Assembly: GCA_000721375.1 (NCBI GenBank)
Contig: JOGW01000002.1
Location: 434,001-498,000 of the forward strand
Direction of reading: 5' to 3'
Source of the DNA: Streptomyces sp. NRRL B-3428
GTDB lineage: Bacteria; Actinomycetota; Actinomycetes; Streptomycetales; Streptomycetaceae
Length of the DNA stretch: 64,000 nt
In this document: positions 56,906-64,000 of the stretch, one piece after another
How the letters are laid out: the number at the start of each line of letters is the position of its first letter
How positions within the stretch are numbered: position 1 is the stretch's first letter
Made by a program: the position numbers and the translations under genes
Notes under the pieces: generated by a model
Told to the model about the DNA's origin: nothing
Database searches by the model: none
The model's input: the letters and a program-made list of their open reading frames with translations, nothing else

Positions 56906-57058
56906 ATGCGCCCGCCCTACCTGATCTTCGACGCGAAGACCTACGAATTCCTGGGCTTCCGTGACGAGCGGATCTCGCGGGACGGAAAGAAGGACTGCAT
57001 CCAGCTGTCGCACACCGTCGAGTGGGCGATCGTCGACAAGGTGAGGCAGCGCCCGTAG
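56906..57058 (+). CDS. Small hypothetical protein, 50 residues
   Basis: The frame starts at ATG 56906 and encodes MRPPYLIFDAKTYEFLGFRD, then ERISRDGKKDCIQLSHTVEW and a short basic end. Codon use has the GC-rich third positions of its neighbours, and the hydrophobic/charged pattern looks like a folded mini-protein. No family is recognised. It lies convergent with the phosphoesterase-like gene, 3 nt apart. An upstream in-frame ATG at 56876 adds ten Cys/Arg-containing residues and is less likely. Confidence 0.6.
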   Translation: MRPPYLIFDAKTYEFLGFRDERISRDGKKDCIQLSHTVEWAIVDKVRQRP

Positions 57059-57061
57059 GAC

Positions 57062-57832
57062 TCAGGAAGCAGCAGGCACCCTGAGGGCGGCCAGGACCGG
57101 AAGATGGTCCGTGGCCGCCCTCAGGTCCGTCTCCAGGACGCCCTCGTGCCCCAACGGGACGCCGCAGCCCAGGACTTCGATCCCGCGCGAGGCGAAGATC
57201 GCATCGATACGCTGCCGGGGATTGTCCGCCTCCGAGGAGTACTCACTCCCCCAGGGCTTCGTCGCCCAGCAGTCCTGGAGCGCCCCCGCGAGCAGTTTGA
57301 ACGTACGCCCGTGCGGCTTGTCGTTGAGGTCACCGCCCGCCACCGTGTGCTCGACACCCATGCCGGCGAGCCGGTCGAGCAGCATGCCGCCCTGGTCGTA
57401 ACGCTCATCGGTCTGCAGGGAGAGGTGACAGCTGAGGACGCCGAGCCGGGCGCCGCCGAAGCGGACGACCGCGGTGGAGAAGCCACGGCGGTGCAGGCCG
57501 GGGGTCAGCGGCAGCAGCACATCCTCGGTGCGCTCGACCGTCGCCCGCAGCGAGCACAGCAGCGCGGGGCCGGCCGCCGGGGCGCCGCCCGCCAGGATCA
57601 CCAGGTCAGAGGCCTTGGCAAGGCGCGCGAGCTTCTTGTTCCAGCGGAAGAAGCGCGGGGCTTCCTGGATCAGGACGAGATCGGGATCCAGGGCGCGGAT
57701 CACCCGGGCGAGCGCCGCGGTGTCGTCGCGCATCGAGCGGATGTTGTACGAGAGGACCCTGACGACGGCCGAACCGTCCGGGTCCGTACGGGAGTTGGGC
57801 AGTGAGATGGGCTGGGTGCTCTGTCCGGTCAC
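57062..57832 (-). CDS. Endonuclease/exonuclease/phosphatase family protein
   Basis: A 256-residue protein with the DNase I-like metallo-phosphodiesterase fold. The first metal Asn is in VRVLSYNIRSMRDD, the metal Glu in DLVLIQEAPRFF, catalytic Asp-x-Asn in VAGGDLNDKPHGRTFKLL, and the last motif is RQRIDAIFASRGIE with ATDHLPVLAALRV. There is no signal peptide or membrane segment. Substrate (DNA, lipid or nucleotide phosphodiester) is not deducible. I chose the GTG at 57832 because TACCGT ends 6 nt upstream, which would make it leaderless; an in-frame TTG at 57850 is the alternative. Confidence 0.87.
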   Translation of the reverse strand: MTGQSTQPISLPNSRTDPDGSAVVRVLSYNIRSMRDDTAALARVIRALDPDLVLIQEAPRFFRWNKKLARLAKASDLVILAGGAPAAGPALLCSLRATVERTEDVLLPLTPGLHRRGFSTAVVRFGGARLGVLSCHLSLQTDERYDQGGMLLDRLAGMGVEHTVAGGDLNDKPHGRTFKLLAGALQDCWATKPWGSEYSSEADNPRQRIDAIFASRGIEVLGCGVPLGHEGVLETDLRAATDHLPVLAALRVPAAS

Positions 57833-57838
57833 CGGGCC

Positions 57839-57844
57839 ACGGTA
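57839..57844 (-). promoter_or_regulatory. -10 box for a leaderless transcript of the phosphodiesterase-fold gene
   Basis: On the minus strand TACCGT is followed by exactly six bases and then the GTG at 57832. The TTGTCA immediately upstream is too close to be a -35 box, and none is clear further up. Confidence 0.4.
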
Positions 57845-57850
57845 TGACAA

Positions 57851-57883
57851 CGCCCGCCGGTCCTGAGCGGAACACGGCGGGCG
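57851..57883 (-). terminator. Hairpin after glk
   Basis: CGCCCGCCG (57851-57859) pairs with CGGCGGGCG (57875-57883) across a 15-nt loop. It lies 20 nt beyond the glucokinase stop. Confidence 0.65.
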
Positions 57884-57902
57884 GCTGTCATCGGGCTGCG
57901 GG

Positions 57903-58856
57903 TCACATGACCGGGTCGGGCTCCCGGGCCAGGTCGGCGGCGCCCACGAGGCCCGCCTTGTTGCCCAGCTTGGCGGCGATCACCTCGGCCTGCGGGCGCC
58001 AATTGCCGCCCACGAGCCAGCGCTTGTACGACTTGCGGATCGGGTCGAGCACCAGCTCGCCCTCGTCCGACAGTCCGCCGCCGATGATGAACGCGGAGGG
58101 GTCGAACAGCGAGGCGAGGTCGGCGAGACCCGCGCCGGCCCAACGGGCCAGCTCACGGTAGGAGTCGACCGCGACCGGGTCGCCCTGACGGGCGGCCATC
58201 GAGATGTGCTTGCCCTCGATACCGTCCGGCGTGCCGTTGCCGAGCGCGAGCAGCACCTCCGCGTTCTCCGGGGTGGCGTTGGCGCGCTGCTTCGCATAGC
58301 GCACGAGCGCGCTGCCGGAGGCGTACTGCTCCCAGCAGCCCTGGCTGCCGCAGCCGCACATCAGACCGTCGGGAACCATCCGGATGTGGCCGAACTCGGC
58401 GGCCACACCGAAGTGTCCACGGCGCAGCTTGTTGCCGATGATGATGCCGCCGCCGAGACCGGTGCCGAGGGTGATGCAGATGACGTTGCGATGCCCCTTG
58501 CCCGCACCGAACTTGTACTCGCCCCAGGCCGCGGCGTTCGCGTCGTTCTCCACCACCACGGGCAGGCCTACGCGTGCTTCGACCTTCTCCTTCAGCGTCT
58601 CGTGCCGCCAGTCGATGTTCGGCGCGAAGTAGACGGTGGAGCGCTGGCGGTTGACGTAACCCGCCGCGCCGATGCCCACGCCCACGATCTCGTGCCCGGC
58701 TCGTGCGCCCTCCACGGACGAGGCGATCGCGTCAACGATGGCCTCGGGGGTGCTGGGAGTCGGCACCTTGAAGGTGGAAAGGATCGTGCCTTCCTCGTCG
58801 ACCACGCCGGCCGCAATCTTGGTGCCGCCGATGTCGACGCCGATGGTGAGTCCCAT
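57903..58856 (-). CDS. glk: ROK family glucokinase
   Basis: A 317-residue kinase phosphorylating glucose with ATP. The phosphate-1 motif is GVDIGGTKIAAGVVDEEGTI, the catalytic Asp105 is in VVENDANAAAWGEY, phosphate-2 is ITLGTGLGGGIIIGN, and the ROK zinc site is His157 with CGCGSQGCWE (Cys167, Cys169, Cys174). FDPSAFIIGGGLSDEGELVL is the adenosine motif. In S. coelicolor the ROK glucokinase GlkA mediates glucose repression; several ROK paralogues exist, so identity with GlkA is not claimed. ATG 58856 has GAGGGACAC upstream. Confidence 0.94.
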   Translation of the reverse strand: MGLTIGVDIGGTKIAAGVVDEEGTILSTFKVPTPSTPEAIVDAIASSVEGARAGHEIVGVGIGAAGYVNRQRSTVYFAPNIDWRHETLKEKVEARVGLPVVVENDANAAAWGEYKFGAGKGHRNVICITLGTGLGGGIIIGNKLRRGHFGVAAEFGHIRMVPDGLMCGCGSQGCWEQYASGSALVRYAKQRANATPENAEVLLALGNGTPDGIEGKHISMAARQGDPVAVDSYRELARWAGAGLADLASLFDPSAFIIGGGLSDEGELVLDPIRKSYKRWLVGGNWRPQAEVIAAKLGNKAGLVGAADLAREPDPVM

Positions 58857-58955
58857 GTGTCCCTCAGTTTTCGGTCGAGCCCCGCTGCCGCCAAGCCTAA
58901 CCGAGGGGAACGTCGGCGCCGGTCGATGCGGCCGCCAGTCCAGGCGTTACGACCT

Positions 58956-59384
58956 CTAGTCCAAGTCGATGGGGTCGCCGCCGGACTTGCCCTCGCCCTT
59001 GCGGTCCTCGTCCGTCCAGCGCTTCTCGTGGCCCTGTACGGCGGAGCGGTACGCGGCCAGGAGTTCGGAACCCGCGGCGGCCAGGTGGTCGAACACGTCC
59101 GGGTTGCGCTGGATGACCGGTTCCACGACCGACTTCGCCTGGTTGATCAGCTGGTTGACGGCGCCCTGAGCGGCCATCCCGGCGATCGGCGTCTGCAGCC
59201 CGGAGAGCTTCTCGCTCACCGCGTCCACCAGACGCCGCAGCTCCTCGGCCGCGGAGCCGGGCGGCGTGCCGTACTGAGCGCGGCGCCGCGCCTGTTCGGC
59301 GGCGAGGTCCTCGGCACAGGCCTTCTCCCACGCGTCCTCGTCGACGGCCTTCGGGGGTTCGGCGGGGCGCTCGGTGTCGCTCAT
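58956..59384 (-). CDS. DUF5304 family protein
   Basis: A 142-residue soluble, mostly helical and acidic protein of an actinobacterial family of unknown function (DUF5304 by recognition). It begins MSDTERPAEPPKAVDEDAWE; the conserved core is GSAAEELRRLVDAVSEKLSG through VNQLINQAKSVVEPVIQRNP and DVFDHLAAAGSELLAAYRSA, and the end is charged (GKSGGDPIDLD). It lies between glk and the ArsA-like ATPase on the same strand. Confidence 0.8.
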   Translation of the reverse strand: MSDTERPAEPPKAVDEDAWEKACAEDLAAEQARRRAQYGTPPGSAAEELRRLVDAVSEKLSGLQTPIAGMAAQGAVNQLINQAKSVVEPVIQRNPDVFDHLAAAGSELLAAYRSAVQGHEKRWTDEDRKGEGKSGGDPIDLD

Positions 59385-59484
59385 GGCGGGCTCCTGCGGC
59401 AGGTCTGTCGGTGCGCGGCTGATGTCCGGCTGCGTACCTTCGACGGTACCCGAACGGCGGTACCGGGATCAGGGCACGGCGGGT

Positions 59485-60606
59485 TCAGCTCCGGCGGTCC
59501 TGCGGCCACAGGCCCGGGTCCGGTGTGAAGCGGATGCCGAGCTCGCCGTCTTTGAGCCCGGCGCCCGCGACCGAGCAGCGGCGCAGCGCGGACGGCAGCG
59601 GCACGATACGGCGGAACTCCCCCGCGGTGACGACGAGTTCGTCCCCGCGCCGTACGAGATCGAGCTCCTCGCGTACGGCTCCGGGCAGCGGTATCCGCCA
59701 CTCCAGGACCCCGTCCTCGGCGAGGCGGTCCTCTATCGGCCACTCCTCCTGAGGCGGTACGTCACGAGGTGCCGGGACCGCGAGCGCGGCCAGATCCTCG
59801 GCGCCGCGGGGGTCGCGCCCGAGGTGGGCGATCTCGGTGACCGGCAGGCCGTCGCCGCGCCACTGGGCCAGGACCTTGTCCTGCTGGGCGGCGAGCGAGG
59901 CGAGCCAGGGGTCGGCGGAGCCCTGCGGCAGTACGCGGTTGGCGACGACGCTCTCGATCCTGAGCCCGTACAGGGCCAGCCCCGTCTCCGCCTTCAGGAC
60001 GGCTTCGGACCCCGCGGGCCCGGGCTCCGCGACCACCCGTACGACGGTGTCCTCGCTCTCGATCACGGCCTGCACCCCGGCGAGATGCGCATCCCACTGC
60101 GCGGCCGCCTCGTACAGCCACTGCGAGGGCATCGGCACACCCGCGAGCTGGGCCAGCATCGGGCGCAGGGCGCGGGCGGCCTGGCGCTGCGGCGGCAGTA
60201 CACGGCGTACGTAGCGGCGCAGCTGTGCGGGCAGGGCGAGCGTCGCGAGTGCCTGCTCGGTGGGCGGCAGATCGACCACGACGAGGTCGTGCGCCGCGTT
60301 GCGGTGCGCGTCGCGCAGCGCGGTGAGCAGCGCGAGCTCGGGGGCTCCTGGGAGCGGGGTGAGCTCGTCGTCGTCGAGCCGCTGTGCGCCGAACATCTCC
60401 AGGGCGGTGGCGGCCCGGTCCTGGAGGGCGAGCAGCTCGGTGCGGAAGTGTCCGGCGGGGTCGACCGACGCGGCGGTGACACCGTCCACGGCGGTCTGTC
60501 CCAGGAGCAGCGTGCGCAGCCCTTGTGCGGTGGCCGCCTGTGCGGTGGCCGCGGCGACGGTGGTACGGCCGGCGCCGCCGGGGCCGGTGACGAAGAGGGT
60601 GCGCAT
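59485..60606 (-). CDS. ArsA/GET3-like ATPase with degenerate P-loop
   Basis: A 373-residue protein of the anion-transporting ATPase (ArsA) class of deviant-Walker ATPases. The P-loop is at residues 8-16, GPGGAGRTT. In ArsA, Get3 and MinD it is GKGGVGKTT, so both the signature and the P-loop lysine are replaced here (Pro9, Arg14). Switch-like segments are AHDLVVVDLPPTEQALATLA and ANRVLPQGSADPWLASLAAQ. The C-terminal 70 residues form an HSP20-like ArsA domain (YRIPLPG-type EWRIPLPGAVREELDLVRRG). Actinobacteria commonly carry two tandem ArsA-like genes; only this one is present. ATP hydrolysis is doubtful. Confidence 0.85.
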   Translation of the reverse strand: MRTLFVTGPGGAGRTTVAAATAQAATAQGLRTLLLGQTAVDGVTAASVDPAGHFRTELLALQDRAATALEMFGAQRLDDDELTPLPGAPELALLTALRDAHRNAAHDLVVVDLPPTEQALATLALPAQLRRYVRRVLPPQRQAARALRPMLAQLAGVPMPSQWLYEAAAQWDAHLAGVQAVIESEDTVVRVVAEPGPAGSEAVLKAETGLALYGLRIESVVANRVLPQGSADPWLASLAAQQDKVLAQWRGDGLPVTEIAHLGRDPRGAEDLAALAVPAPRDVPPQEEWPIEDRLAEDGVLEWRIPLPGAVREELDLVRRGDELVVTAGEFRRIVPLPSALRRCSVAGAGLKDGELGIRFTPDPGLWPQDRRS

Positions 60607-60652
60607 AAGAGTGAACGGTACGCGAGGGGCGGCCGCGCCCTCGGCGCGCGCC

Positions 60653-60710
60653 CTCCCGGATCAGGTGGCCGAGCTCAGCAGGTGGCCCAGCTCCCGGATC
60701 AGGTGGCCGA
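60653..60710 (-). repeat. 38-bp-period direct repeat at the VOC gene 3' end
   Basis: The 20-mer CTCCCGGATCAGGTGGCCGA occurs at 60653-60672 and 60691-60710; the interval holds a third partial copy (CAGGTGGCCCAGCTC). The second copy contains the VOC stop codon (60699-60701), so the gene end has been locally duplicated. Confidence 0.8.
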
Positions 60711-61196
60711 ACCGGCCGCCGCGCCCGTCTCCAGGTCGGGACCCCAGCGCTTCAAGGACTCCTCCAGGTCGAGGGCGCGCAGCTGCTCCTCGCCCTCGGC
60801 GGGCCAGTCCTCGCGCGGAACCCGCCACATGATCTCGAACTCGTTGCCGTCCGGGTCCTTGGCGTACACCGACTTCGACACACCGTGGTTGGTGGCCCCG
60901 ACCAGCGCCCCGAGCCCGGTCAGCTTCGCGGCGGTCTCCGCCAGCTCGCCGAGCGTGCCGACCTCCCACGCCAGGTGGTAGAGCCCGACCCTGCCCTGCT
61001 CGGGACCGGGCGCGTCCGCGCCGACCGAGAACAGTCCGAGATCGTGGTCGTTGAGCGTCTCCGCGGCGCTGAGGAAGGCGGCGCGGTCACCGATCCGCAC
61101 ATCGACCTTGAAGCCGAACACATCGACGTAGAACGCGGTGGCACGGGCGACGTCCCGCACATAGAGCACGGCGTGGTTGAGACGGCGGACAGGCAT
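60699..61196 (-). CDS. VOC (glyoxalase/bleomycin resistance-like) metalloprotein
   Basis: A 165-residue vicinal-oxygen-chelate protein. The first betaalphabetabetabeta module begins VRRLNHAVLYVRDVARATAF with a metal-ligand His8 in LNHAVLYV and continues FYVDVFGFKVDVRIGDRAAF. The second module has GLYHLAWEVGTLGELAETAA with His, and YAKDPDGNEFEIMWRVP with the metal-ligand Glu. This suits a dioxygenase or glyoxalase-like protein; substrate is unknown. ATG 61196 has GGAGAG just upstream. The 3' end carries a short tandem duplication. Confidence 0.9.
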   Translation of the reverse strand: MPVRRLNHAVLYVRDVARATAFYVDVFGFKVDVRIGDRAAFLSAAETLNDHDLGLFSVGADAPGPEQGRVGLYHLAWEVGTLGELAETAAKLTGLGALVGATNHGVSKSVYAKDPDGNEFEIMWRVPREDWPAEGEEQLRALDLEESLKRWGPDLETGAAAGSAT

Positions 61197-61236
61197 GGAA
61201 CTCTCCGAGGTGGACGAACGCGGCGGGCGAGGTGGC

Positions 61237-61677
61237 CTACTTGAGGCCCGACTCCACACGCTTCTTCAGGCCCGCGAGCGCCCGGTCGATGATGACCTTC
61301 TCCGCCTTGCGCTTGATCATCCCGAGCATCGGGATCTTCACGTCGACGGTGAGCCTGTACGTCACCTCGGTGCCCTTGCCGGCGGACGACAGCAGGTAAC
61401 TGCCGTCGAGCGCACGCAGCATCTGGGACTTGACCAGCGTCCAGCTGACCTCGTTGTCGCCGGTCCAGGTGTAGCCGAGCACCTGGTCGTCCTTGATCGC
61501 ACCGGCGTCCATGACCAGACGCACCTGCTCGGCACGGCCGGCGGCGTCGCTCGCGAGCACCTCGGCCTGCTTCACCTCGCCGGTCCAGTCGGGGTAGCGG
61601 GCGAAGTCGGCGATCACCGCCATGACCTCGGCGGGCGAAGCCTCGATCGTGATGCTCGAGCTGGTGTGTTCCGCCAT
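61237..61677 (-). CDS. SRPBCC family protein (polyketide cyclase-like)
   Basis: A 146-residue START/Bet v1-like hydrophobic-ligand-binding protein. Family marks are SSITIEASPAEVMAVIADFA, RYPDWTGEVKQAEVL, GYTWTGDNEVSWTLVKSQML and EVTYRLTVDVKIPMLGMIKR with an amphipathic C-terminal helix ending KRVESGLK. ATG 61677 is preceded by AAGGAGCC. It lies 40 nt upstream of the VOC gene on the same strand, so the two probably form a transcription unit; a ligand cannot be assigned. Confidence 0.9.
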   Translation of the reverse strand: MAEHTSSSITIEASPAEVMAVIADFARYPDWTGEVKQAEVLASDAAGRAEQVRLVMDAGAIKDDQVLGYTWTGDNEVSWTLVKSQMLRALDGSYLLSSAGKGTEVTYRLTVDVKIPMLGMIKRKAEKVIIDRALAGLKKRVESGLK

Positions 61678-61824
61678 CGCCGTGGCTCCTTGGGTACGGG
61701 ACGAAATGCAAGGGGTACGCGGGGTGGGCCCGCCGCCGTGAAGGCTACCGCGCCGGGGCCACAGCAGGCCCCGCCGCCTCAGCCCGCGAGACCGCCCGCT
61801 CCCGCCACTCCAGGTCGTACGGCT

Positions 61825-62586
61825 TCACCACTCCAGGGCGTAGGGCCTGCCCGACCCCGCGAAGTGCCCGACATTCACGCACTCCGTCACCCCGATCCGC
61901 ATCCGCCGCACCAGCGGCTGATGGACATGGCCGAAGAGCGCGTAGCGCGGCCGGGTCCGCCGTATCGCCTCGAGAAGCGCCACACTGCCGCGCTCGAAGC
62001 GCCGCGCCACCGTGTCGTACACGAGCTCCGGCACCTCCGGCGGAATGTGCGTGCACAGCACGTCCACCTCGCCGACGGCCTCGATCTTCGCCGCGTACTC
62101 CTCGTCACTGATCTCGTACGGCGTGCGCATGGGCGACTTGAGCCCGCCGCCGACGAAGCCGAAGACGAGGCCGCCGATCTCGGTCCGCTCGCCGTCGAGG
62201 ACCGTGGTGCCCGCTTCCGCGTACTCCTTCCACAGGCCAGGCATGTCGACGTTGCCGTAGGTCGCGTACGTCGGGGTCGGGAAGGCCGCGAACATCTCGG
62301 CGTACTGCCTGCGCACCGCGCTTTCGATCGCGGAGTTGCGGTCAAGGCCCTTCCACAGCGAGGCCCCGAACGCGCGCGCCTCCTCGTAGCGGCGGGCGGT
62401 GCGCAGCTCGACGATGCGGGAGGCGTTCTCGGCGCCGAAGAGGTCGGGGAAGATGCCGCGCGAGTGGTCGGCGTAGTCGAGGAAGAGCACCAGGTCACCG
62501 AGGCAGACCAGGGCGTCGGCGCCGTCACCTGCGCGCGCGAGTGCCTCGGTGTTGCCGTGTACGTCGCTGACCACATGCACTCGCAT
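61825..62586 (-). CDS. Calcineurin-like metallophosphoesterase
   Basis: A 253-residue phosphoesterase. Metal-binding motifs run in order: MRVHVVSDVHGN (Asp8, His10), LVCLGDLVLF, ATYGNVDMPGLW (GNxD-type), VLCTHIPPEVPEL and ALFGHVHQPLVRRMRIG (GHxH), with VNVGHFAGSGRP closing the site. It lacks a signal peptide. Substrate could be a cyclic nucleotide or phosphoprotein; the sequence does not tell. ATG 62586 was chosen because the metal motif starts at once behind it; the open frame runs 97 codons further without conservation. Confidence 0.92.
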   Translation of the reverse strand: MRVHVVSDVHGNTEALARAGDGADALVCLGDLVLFLDYADHSRGIFPDLFGAENASRIVELRTARRYEEARAFGASLWKGLDRNSAIESAVRRQYAEMFAAFPTPTYATYGNVDMPGLWKEYAEAGTTVLDGERTEIGGLVFGFVGGGLKSPMRTPYEISDEEYAAKIEAVGEVDVLCTHIPPEVPELVYDTVARRFERGSVALLEAIRRTRPRYALFGHVHQPLVRRMRIGVTECVNVGHFAGSGRPYALEW

Positions 62587-62915
62587 GCCGATCACCCTAG
62601 AACCCCGGGGCCCGGACTGGTAGAGCACACCAGTCCCCCACCAAACCCCCACCGGACCTGCGGTTACTTCCGAGTCGCAGGAGTGGTCGACTACTGTGCG
62701 AAGTGCAACGCCTTGTCGTGTGACGCAGCGAACATCTGGCCCGGACCCCCTATCGGAGAGTCCATACCGATGGGTAACGTCCGGGCAGTCCAGTCGTGCT
62801 CCCGTGTCTTTGGAAAAGTATTCCGCCCAGGGCACCCGAGCACCTGCCCGATCTTGGACCGCACCGTCGCAGCACACAACGTCGTGGCGCCGGCGCCCTA
62901 TGAGGAGCAGCAGTC
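62587..62915 (+). other. Divergent promoter region ahead of the acyl-CoA ligase gene
   Basis: A 329-nt non-coding gap lies between the metallophosphoesterase and acyl-CoA ligase genes. A candidate promoter for the ligase is TTCCGA (62668-62673), 18 nt, TACTGT (62692-62697), which would leave a leader of about 210 nt. The leader has no recognised riboswitch. A methionine-initiated frame from 62696 overlaps the ligase in another frame and is not considered real. Confidence 0.45.
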
Positions 62916-64000
62916 TTGCGCGAGTTCAGCCTTCCGGCCCTTTACGAGGTCCCCGCGGACGGCAATCTGACCGACATCGTCCACCGCAATGCCGTGCAGC
63001 ATCCCGATGTCGCCGTCATCGGGCGCAAGGTGAACGGCACTTGGCAGGACGTCACCGCGAGAGACTTCCTCACCGAAGTGCGTGCCGCGGCCAAGGGCCT
63101 GATCGCCTCGGGCGTGCAGCCCGGCGACCGGGTCGGTCTGATGTCCCGTACGCGCTACGAGTGGACGCTGCTCGACTTCGCGATCTGGAGCGCGGGCGCG
63201 GTCACGGTTCCGGTCTACGAGACCAGCTCGCCCGAGCAGATCCAGTGGATCCTCGGTGACTCCGGCGCGGTCGGCTGCCTCGTGGAGCTCGACGCCCACG
63301 CGGAGGCCGTCGCCTCCGTACGCGACCGTCTTCCCGCCCTGGCGAACGTCTGGCAGATCGAGGGCGGCGGCCTCGACGAGCTGCGCGCCGCGGGCGCGGA
63401 CGTGAGCGACGAGACCGTCGACGAGCGCTCGGCCGTGGCGAAGGCCGACGACCCGGCCACGATCGTCTACACCTCGGGCACCACGGGCCGCCCCAAGGGC
63501 TGTGTGCTCACCCACCGCAGCTTCTTCGCGGAGTGCGGCAACATCGTCGAGCGCCTGCGCCCCCTGTTCCGTACGGGCGAGTGCTCGGTCCTGCTCTTCC
63601 TGCCGCTCGCGCACGTCTTCGGGCGCCTGGTGCAGATCGCGCCGATGATGGCGCCGATCAAGCTCGGCCACGTGCCGGACATCAAGAATCTGACCGATGA
63701 ACTGGCCGCGTACCGGCCGACGTTGATCCTCGGCGTCCCGCGCGTCTTCGAGAAGGTCTACAACTCGGCGCGCGCCAAGGCCCAGGCCGACGGCAAGGGC
63801 AAGATCTTCGACAAGGCCGCGGACACGGCGATCGCCTACAGCCGCGCGCTGGACTCGGCGGGCGGCCCGTCCCTCGGTCTCAAGCTGAAGCACAAGGCCT
63901 TCGACAAGCTGGTCTACAGCAAGCTGCGCGCGGTGCTCGGCGGCCGCGGCGAGTACGCGATCTCCGGCGGAGCGCCGCTGGGCGAGCGCCTCGGGCACTT
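62916..64000 (+). CDS. Long-chain acyl-CoA synthetase / AMP-dependent ligase (3' end outside window)
   Basis: The first 361 residues of an adenylate-forming enzyme that activates fatty acids to acyl-AMP and acyl-CoA. The start is TTG 62916, with GAGGAG 8 nt upstream, giving LREFSLPALYEVPADGNLTD (the initiator would be Met). The AMP-binding P-loop motif YTSGTTGRPKGCVLTHRSF is at about 185-203, with LLFLPLAHVFGRLVQI and ILGVPRVFEKVYN after it, and the A5-type motif begins EYAISGGAPLG at the window end. The FACL pattern with HVFGR and GVPRVFEK is that of long-chain fatty acyl-CoA ligases (FadD15 type). Confidence 0.94.
   Translation, partial: MREFSLPALYEVPADGNLTDIVHRNAVQHPDVAVIGRKVNGTWQDVTARDFLTEVRAAAKGLIASGVQPGDRVGLMSRTRYEWTLLDFAIWSAGAVTVPVYETSSPEQIQWILGDSGAVGCLVELDAHAEAVASVRDRLPALANVWQIEGGGLDELRAAGADVSDETVDERSAVAKADDPATIVYTSGTTGRPKGCVLTHRSFFAECGNIVERLRPLFRTGECSVLLFLPLAHVFGRLVQIAPMMAPIKLGHVPDIKNLTDELAAYRPTLILGVPRVFEKVYNSARAKAQADGKGKIFDKAADTAIAYSRALDSAGGPSLGLKLKHKAFDKLVYSKLRAVLGGRGEYAISGGAPLGERLGH

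Noticed and set aside
62696..63259. A 187-codon frame overlapping the start of the acyl-CoA ligase gene.
   Set aside because: It is Arg/Ser-rich and out of frame with a gene carrying clear AMP-ligase motifs; the real gene starts with TTG 62916.

Overview
The window is chromosomal DNA of a Streptomyces (high GC, GTG/TTG starts, strong wobble-position GC). Its gene order is, from memory, that of the S. coelicolor core around ileS - divIVA - ftsZ - dcw cluster - metF/thi - aroH/trpE(G) - pfkA - macRS - glk - fadD. All calls were made by reading the sequence. No database was searched, and family names come from recognition.

Region 1 (1-19.4 kb) holds the 3' end of ileS, then on the minus strand the division and cell-wall (dcw) cluster. 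In transcription order this is rsmH, ftsL, ftsI, murE, murF, mraY, murD, ftsW, murG, ftsQ, ftsZ, pgeF(ylmD), ylmE, sepF, yggT and divIVA. Many junctions overlap by 1-4 nt. A good promoter lies ahead of rsmH, and a 284-nt gap ahead of ftsZ is the expected place for its developmental promoters. mraZ, ftsA, murC and ddl are absent, as expected for Streptomyces.

Region 2 (19.5-33.7 kb) holds a beta-carbonic anhydrase and a MoxR ATPase / DUF58 / transglutaminase operon. It also has small conserved actinobacterial genes (DUF3040, a methyltransferase, a HEPN-like protein). An ABC ATPase / YhgE-Pip permease / TetR cassette sits behind a 30-bp near-palindrome. A DUF4126 membrane protein and a phytoene-desaturase-like FAD enzyme follow, both apparently with leaderless starts.

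Region 3 (33.7-46.4 kb) holds a membrane protein with a Tyr/Gln/Gly-rich tail, metF, thiE, an Rv2175c-like DNA-binding gene, a 180-bp hairpin repeat (MITE/REP-like) that supplies the stop codon of a flavin reductase, and a TPP riboswitch with thiO-thiS-thiG. It continues with a PASTA Ser/Thr kinase, endonuclease IV, a His-rich DUF4396 protein behind a CsoR-type copper operator, a molybdopterin oxidoreductase, and bfr facing bfd, the latter with a DmdR/IdeR iron box.

Region 4 (46.5-64 kb) holds aroH (class II DAHP synthase) divergent from a trp leader peptide and attenuator that control a fused trpE(G). It then has a D-2-hydroxyacid dehydrogenase, a phosphofructokinase with PPi-type active-site residues, the MacRS two-component system, a PlsC-type acyltransferase, an esterase, an ROK glucokinase, an ArsA-like ATPase with a degenerate P-loop, VOC and SRPBCC proteins, a metallophosphoesterase, and the 5' part of a TTG-initiated acyl-CoA ligase.

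The most informative non-coding signals are the trp attenuator, the TPP riboswitch, the CsoR operator, the iron box, the TetR-type palindrome, the long hairpin element, and a recurring pattern of TANNNT boxes placed 6-7 nt ahead of start codons (leaderless mRNAs).
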